From assembly GCA_037447605.1 (NCBI GenBank), contig CM074811.1, positions 1,261,027-1,325,026 of the forward strand: a stretch of 64,000 nucleotides of DNA, in the 5' to 3' direction. Each line of letters starts with the position of its first letter. Within the stretch, counting starts at the first letter, position 1. Below, piece after piece: positions 61,245-64,000 of the stretch. Made by a program: the position numbers and the translations under genes. The notes beneath the pieces were generated by a model. That model ran no database searches, was not told where the DNA came from, and was given only the letters and a program-made list of their open reading frames with translations. The stretch is from Zygnema circumcarinatum. Taxonomy: Eukaryota; Streptophyta; Zygnematophyceae; Zygnematales; Zygnemataceae.

Positions 61245-63808
61245 TCAAGCGGCATCTTTAGTCTCCGACGTGCGGTAGCCCCACGGGTTTTTACTCGCCC
61301 AGTTCCACTGGTCACGGCACATCTCATCGATGTTGTACTTACCTCTGTATGGCACGGGGGGCAATGCGTAGTGAGAAGAGGACGAGGGGGAGTGGGGAGG
61401 GGGGAGGGGGGAGGGGGGGAGGGGGAGGGGAGGGGAGGGGAGGGGGAGGGGGGAGGGGGAGGGGAGGGGGAGGGGGAGGGGAGGGGGGAGGAGGGAGGGG
61501 GAGGGGGAGGGGAGGGGGAGGGGGGGAGGGGAGGAGGGGGAGGGGGAGGGGGGAGGGGGGAGGGGGAGGGGGAGGGGGAGGGGGAGGGGGAGGGGGGGGA
61601 GGGGGGGAGGGGGGAGGGGGAGGGGGGAGGGGAGGGGGAGGGGGAGGGGGGAGGGGAGAGGGGGGGAGGGGGAGGGGGGAGGGGGAGGGGGGAGGGGGGG
61701 AGGGGGAGGGGGAGGGGGAGGGGGGGAGGGGGAGGGGGGAGGGGGGAGGGGGGGAGGGGAGGGGGGAGGAGGGAGGGGGGAGGGGGAGGGGAGGGGGAGG
61801 GGAGGAGGGGGAGGGGGAGGGGAGGGGGGGAGGGGGAGGGGAGGGGAGGGGGAGGGGAGGGGAGGGGAGGGGGGGAGGGGGAGGGGGAGGGGGAGGGGAG
61901 GGGGAGGGGGAGGGGAGGGGAGGGGGGAGGGGAGGGGGGGGAGGGGGGGAGGGGGGGAGGGGGAGGGGGAGGGGGGAGGGGGAGGGGGAGGAGGGGGAGG
62001 GGGGAGGGGGAGGGGGAGGGGGAGGGGAGAGGGGGAGGGGGGGAGGGGGGGGGAGGGGGGGAGGGGAGGGGGAGGGGGGGAGGGGGGAGGGGGGAGGGGG
62101 GAGGGGGGAGGGGGGGAGGGGGGGAGGGGGGAGGGGGGGAGGGGGAGGGGGGAGGGGGGAGGGGGAGGGGGAGGGGAGGGGGGAGGGGGGAGGGGGGGAG
62201 GGGGAGGGGAGGGGGAGGGGAGGGGAGGGGAGGGGAGGGGGAGGGGGGGGAGGGGAGGGGGAGGGGGAGGGGGGAGGGGGAGGGGGAGGGGGGGAGGGGG
62301 GAGGGGGAGGGGAGGGGAGGGGGAGGGGGAGGGGGAGGGGGGAGGGGAGGGGGGGAGGGGGAGGGGGGAGGGGAGGGGGGAGGGGGGGAGGGGAGGGGGA
62401 GGGGGGGAGGGGAGGGGAGGGGTGGGAGGGGAGGGGGAGGGGGGGAGGGGAGAGGGGGAGGGGGAGGGGGAGGGGGAGGGGGGGAGGGGAGGGGGAGGGG
62501 GAGGGGAGAGGGGGGAGGGGGGAGGGGGAGGGGAAGGGGAGGGGGGAGGGGGGAGGGGGAGGGGAGGGGTCACCACACCCAATGCAACTCTCTCCGGGCT
62601 TTCTCTGTCGAAGCGAAAACTTCACTTGCATCACCCGGCCTCCTTGCAGCAAACTTCAACGGAATTTTCTGCAGTGACAGGCCAAGAGTGTTATCCTATC
62701 CCTCCACAGAAAGGCAAGGCTGACAAAACATGCGCACAAGGAAGAACGCTTCAATTGCAAGCATCCCAATCGCAACGAGCAGATATCAGGAAGCAGCAGA
62801 AGACTACAGAATACCGCACAACTCCAAGAAAGAGCCGTCTGGTGGGCCACTTTTCTATCCTGCTCTACTTTTGGCTTCCACATCATAACCAGCAAATTTT
62901 GCATAGCTGAATCCTTTGGACATACGCCATACCATGCCTTTGGATGAGGCAAACGATTTTCATGCCCATGGTAAGTGAAAAAACAAGCATCACAGGGGCA
63001 TGTACGGAACTGAAGCGTTTCAGATAAAGATTAAAGCACTGGAATCAAATCGCACCCCATCCTCATCTTCACTGACAATGAAGCCTGACCAAGAGTTAGC
63101 CATAACGTCCCCGGGAAAGGAGACCGACCTTCCCACACGCCTTCTCAAAAGCAGCCACCATCTCCAAAACCGTGGTGCCTTTCCCATTCCCCAAGTTGTA
63201 TACCGAACATGCTGCAAAGATGCAAGACTGCCCCTTTAGCATTCTGCTGTCTAAGAAGTTAGGAGACACTTTGCCACACTATCTGCAATGTGATCCTGAG
63301 ACGAAAGGACAGGGAGACCGTTGTGTGATTCGAGTTAACCCAACTCAAAATTTTCCGGTTTGACATTCTCTCAGGAAGGTGACAGCTTGAGAAAATCTCG
63401 ACCAACTACAGGTGATAGAAGGGGCAGAAAGAGCATTGAGGAGTACGGGGAAAGGAGTTGCAGGTGAAAGTGGCGAAAAGTGAGAGAGAGTGGAGACATA
63501 GAACGATTGAATTCTCAGGAGAAATTCCAACTGCAATGCAAGCATTCACCATTCTCCTCCCCCCTTCTCAAACCGGAAACCAGCACATGGTGTGTACTGT
63601 CATCTGGTACATACTTTTGGCCACCTTTCAATAAGGATCTCTTGGTTAATAGTTTATTCCAATTTGTCCCCTAATGCTGAGGCCAAGGGCAAACTTTAAA
63701 CATGTCCCAAAAATAGCTGCACACACCTTTATCCCCAGTTCTGGAAAGCTTCCTGAGAGCTGCCACGTGTCCTGACGCCAAGTCCATCACATGAATGTAA
63801 TCACGGAC
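61245..63808 (-). CDS. UGE: UDP-glucose 4-epimerase (UGE/GALE), 3' part
   Basis: Short-chain dehydrogenase-type epimerase interconverting UDP-glucose and UDP-galactose with bound NAD. The gene runs off the right edge. Exons found (- strand): 63727-63808, 63129-63211, 62577-62668, 61245-61344; phases fit. Blocks: [59 protein letters not shown] and the C-terminal [18 protein letters not shown]. The N-terminal Rossmann GxxGxxG and YxxxK exons lie upstream, outside or at the very edge. The last intron (61345-62576) is almost wholly a G-rich array. The donor of that intron (gtggtg) was chosen because it keeps phase. A galactose/UDP-sugar role fits the MUR3-like gene in the window, but they are far apart. 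Confidence 0.92.
61376..62570 (+). repeat. 1.2-kb (GGGGA/GGGGGA)n purine array in the last epimerase intron
   Basis: About 1,190 bp made only of G runs of 3-8 separated by single A, with only a few exceptions (one T near 62423, a few AGAG and GAAG). It fills the last intron of the epimerase gene. On the transcribed sense strand it is CCCCT-type polypyrimidine. All frames across it are open and give Gly/Glu/Arg or Pro/Ser/Leu runs; these are not coding. Confidence 0.97.
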
Positions 63809-64000
63809 CTGCCAACACAGTCCATATCGTAAAACTTCCTTCGGGTAAAAACGCAAATGAAGCTAAAACGGTACATGGTTCAACAAGCACGTCCAGAGAG
63901 ATAGACCTACATTCTCAGTTTGCGGTTTCTTGGCCATTTTCAAGTCCTACCTACGACGTACGTTAGAAGGAAAGAAACCGACTAATATTTTTTATATGTC
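63809..64000. other. Intron / edge of the epimerase gene
   Basis: Starts with a ggcag acceptor on the minus strand. No further epimerase exon was recognised before the window ends. Confidence 0.5.

Noticed and set aside
61245-62723. Long open frames of 400-600 codons on both strands across the G-rich array
   Set aside because: They are by-products of a repeat with no stop codons. Only the ends (61245-61344 and 62577-62668) carry real epimerase sequence, and these join by splicing that removes the array.

Overview
The window is nuclear DNA from a member of the green plant lineage, probably a streptophyte (a streptophyte alga or an early-diverging land plant). Supporting signs are many short exons with GT-AG introns, degenerate TTTAGGG/CCCTAAA repeats of plant telomere type, a nuclear gene for plastid ribosomal protein bL34 with a transit peptide, a phi-class glutathione transferase, a SYP2-type syntaxin and a MUR3-like GT47 glycosyltransferase. 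I cannot name the species. CT/GA microsatellites and G-rich arrays are very common, mostly in introns, 5' leaders and intergenic DNA.

Layout. 40-363: last exon of an FkbM-type methyltransferase (+). 1883-6426: complete METTL4-like MT-A70 adenine methyltransferase (-), with a telomere-like block in intron 1. 6906-10748: MUR3-like GT47 glycosyltransferase (-). 11234-13704: EEF1A-lysine-methyltransferase-like gene (+). 13.7-17.7 kb: gene-poor accessory region with one unknown secreted-protein ORF and two neighbouring fold-back DNA transposons, each with an 8-bp target duplication. 18226-19841: phi-class GST (+). 21237-22907: F-box/kelch gene (-). 24313-28495: bystin/ENP1 (-), with unexplained coding-like segments, including a P-loop motif, in its first intron. 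29072-29867: plastid bL34 (+). 31100-33307: SYP2/PEP12-type Qa-SNARE (+). 34040-36412: YIP1-family membrane protein (-). 36.4-38.2 kb: intergenic repeats and an assembly gap. 38173-41176: CTU2/NCS2 tRNA thiolation protein (-). 42480-44914: PEX3 (+). 45839-50660: PWP2/UTP1 (-). 51644-59654: SEC24 (+). 61245 to the right edge: 3' part of UDP-glucose 4-epimerase (-), whose last intron is almost entirely a 1.2-kb GGGGA-type array.

Exon models were built by hand by joining open frames at splice sites so that codon phase is kept and the protein matches its family. For METTL4, the EEF1A methyltransferase, GST, F-box/kelch, bystin, bL34, syntaxin, YIP1, CTU2, PEX3, PWP2 and SEC24 every junction keeps frame from ATG to stop. 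Two introns (CTU2 intron 1 and SEC24 intron 6) only work with GC-AG splice sites.

The genes are mostly housekeeping and do not form a pathway. They cover ribosome biogenesis (bystin, PWP2), translation (tRNA thiolation, EEF1A methylation, bL34), membrane traffic (SEC24, YIP1, syntaxin), peroxisome assembly (PEX3) and sugar or wall metabolism (GT47, epimerase). Four pairs are divergent with short shared upstream regions: GT47/EEF1AKMT-like, bystin/bL34, CTU2/PEX3 and PWP2/SEC24.
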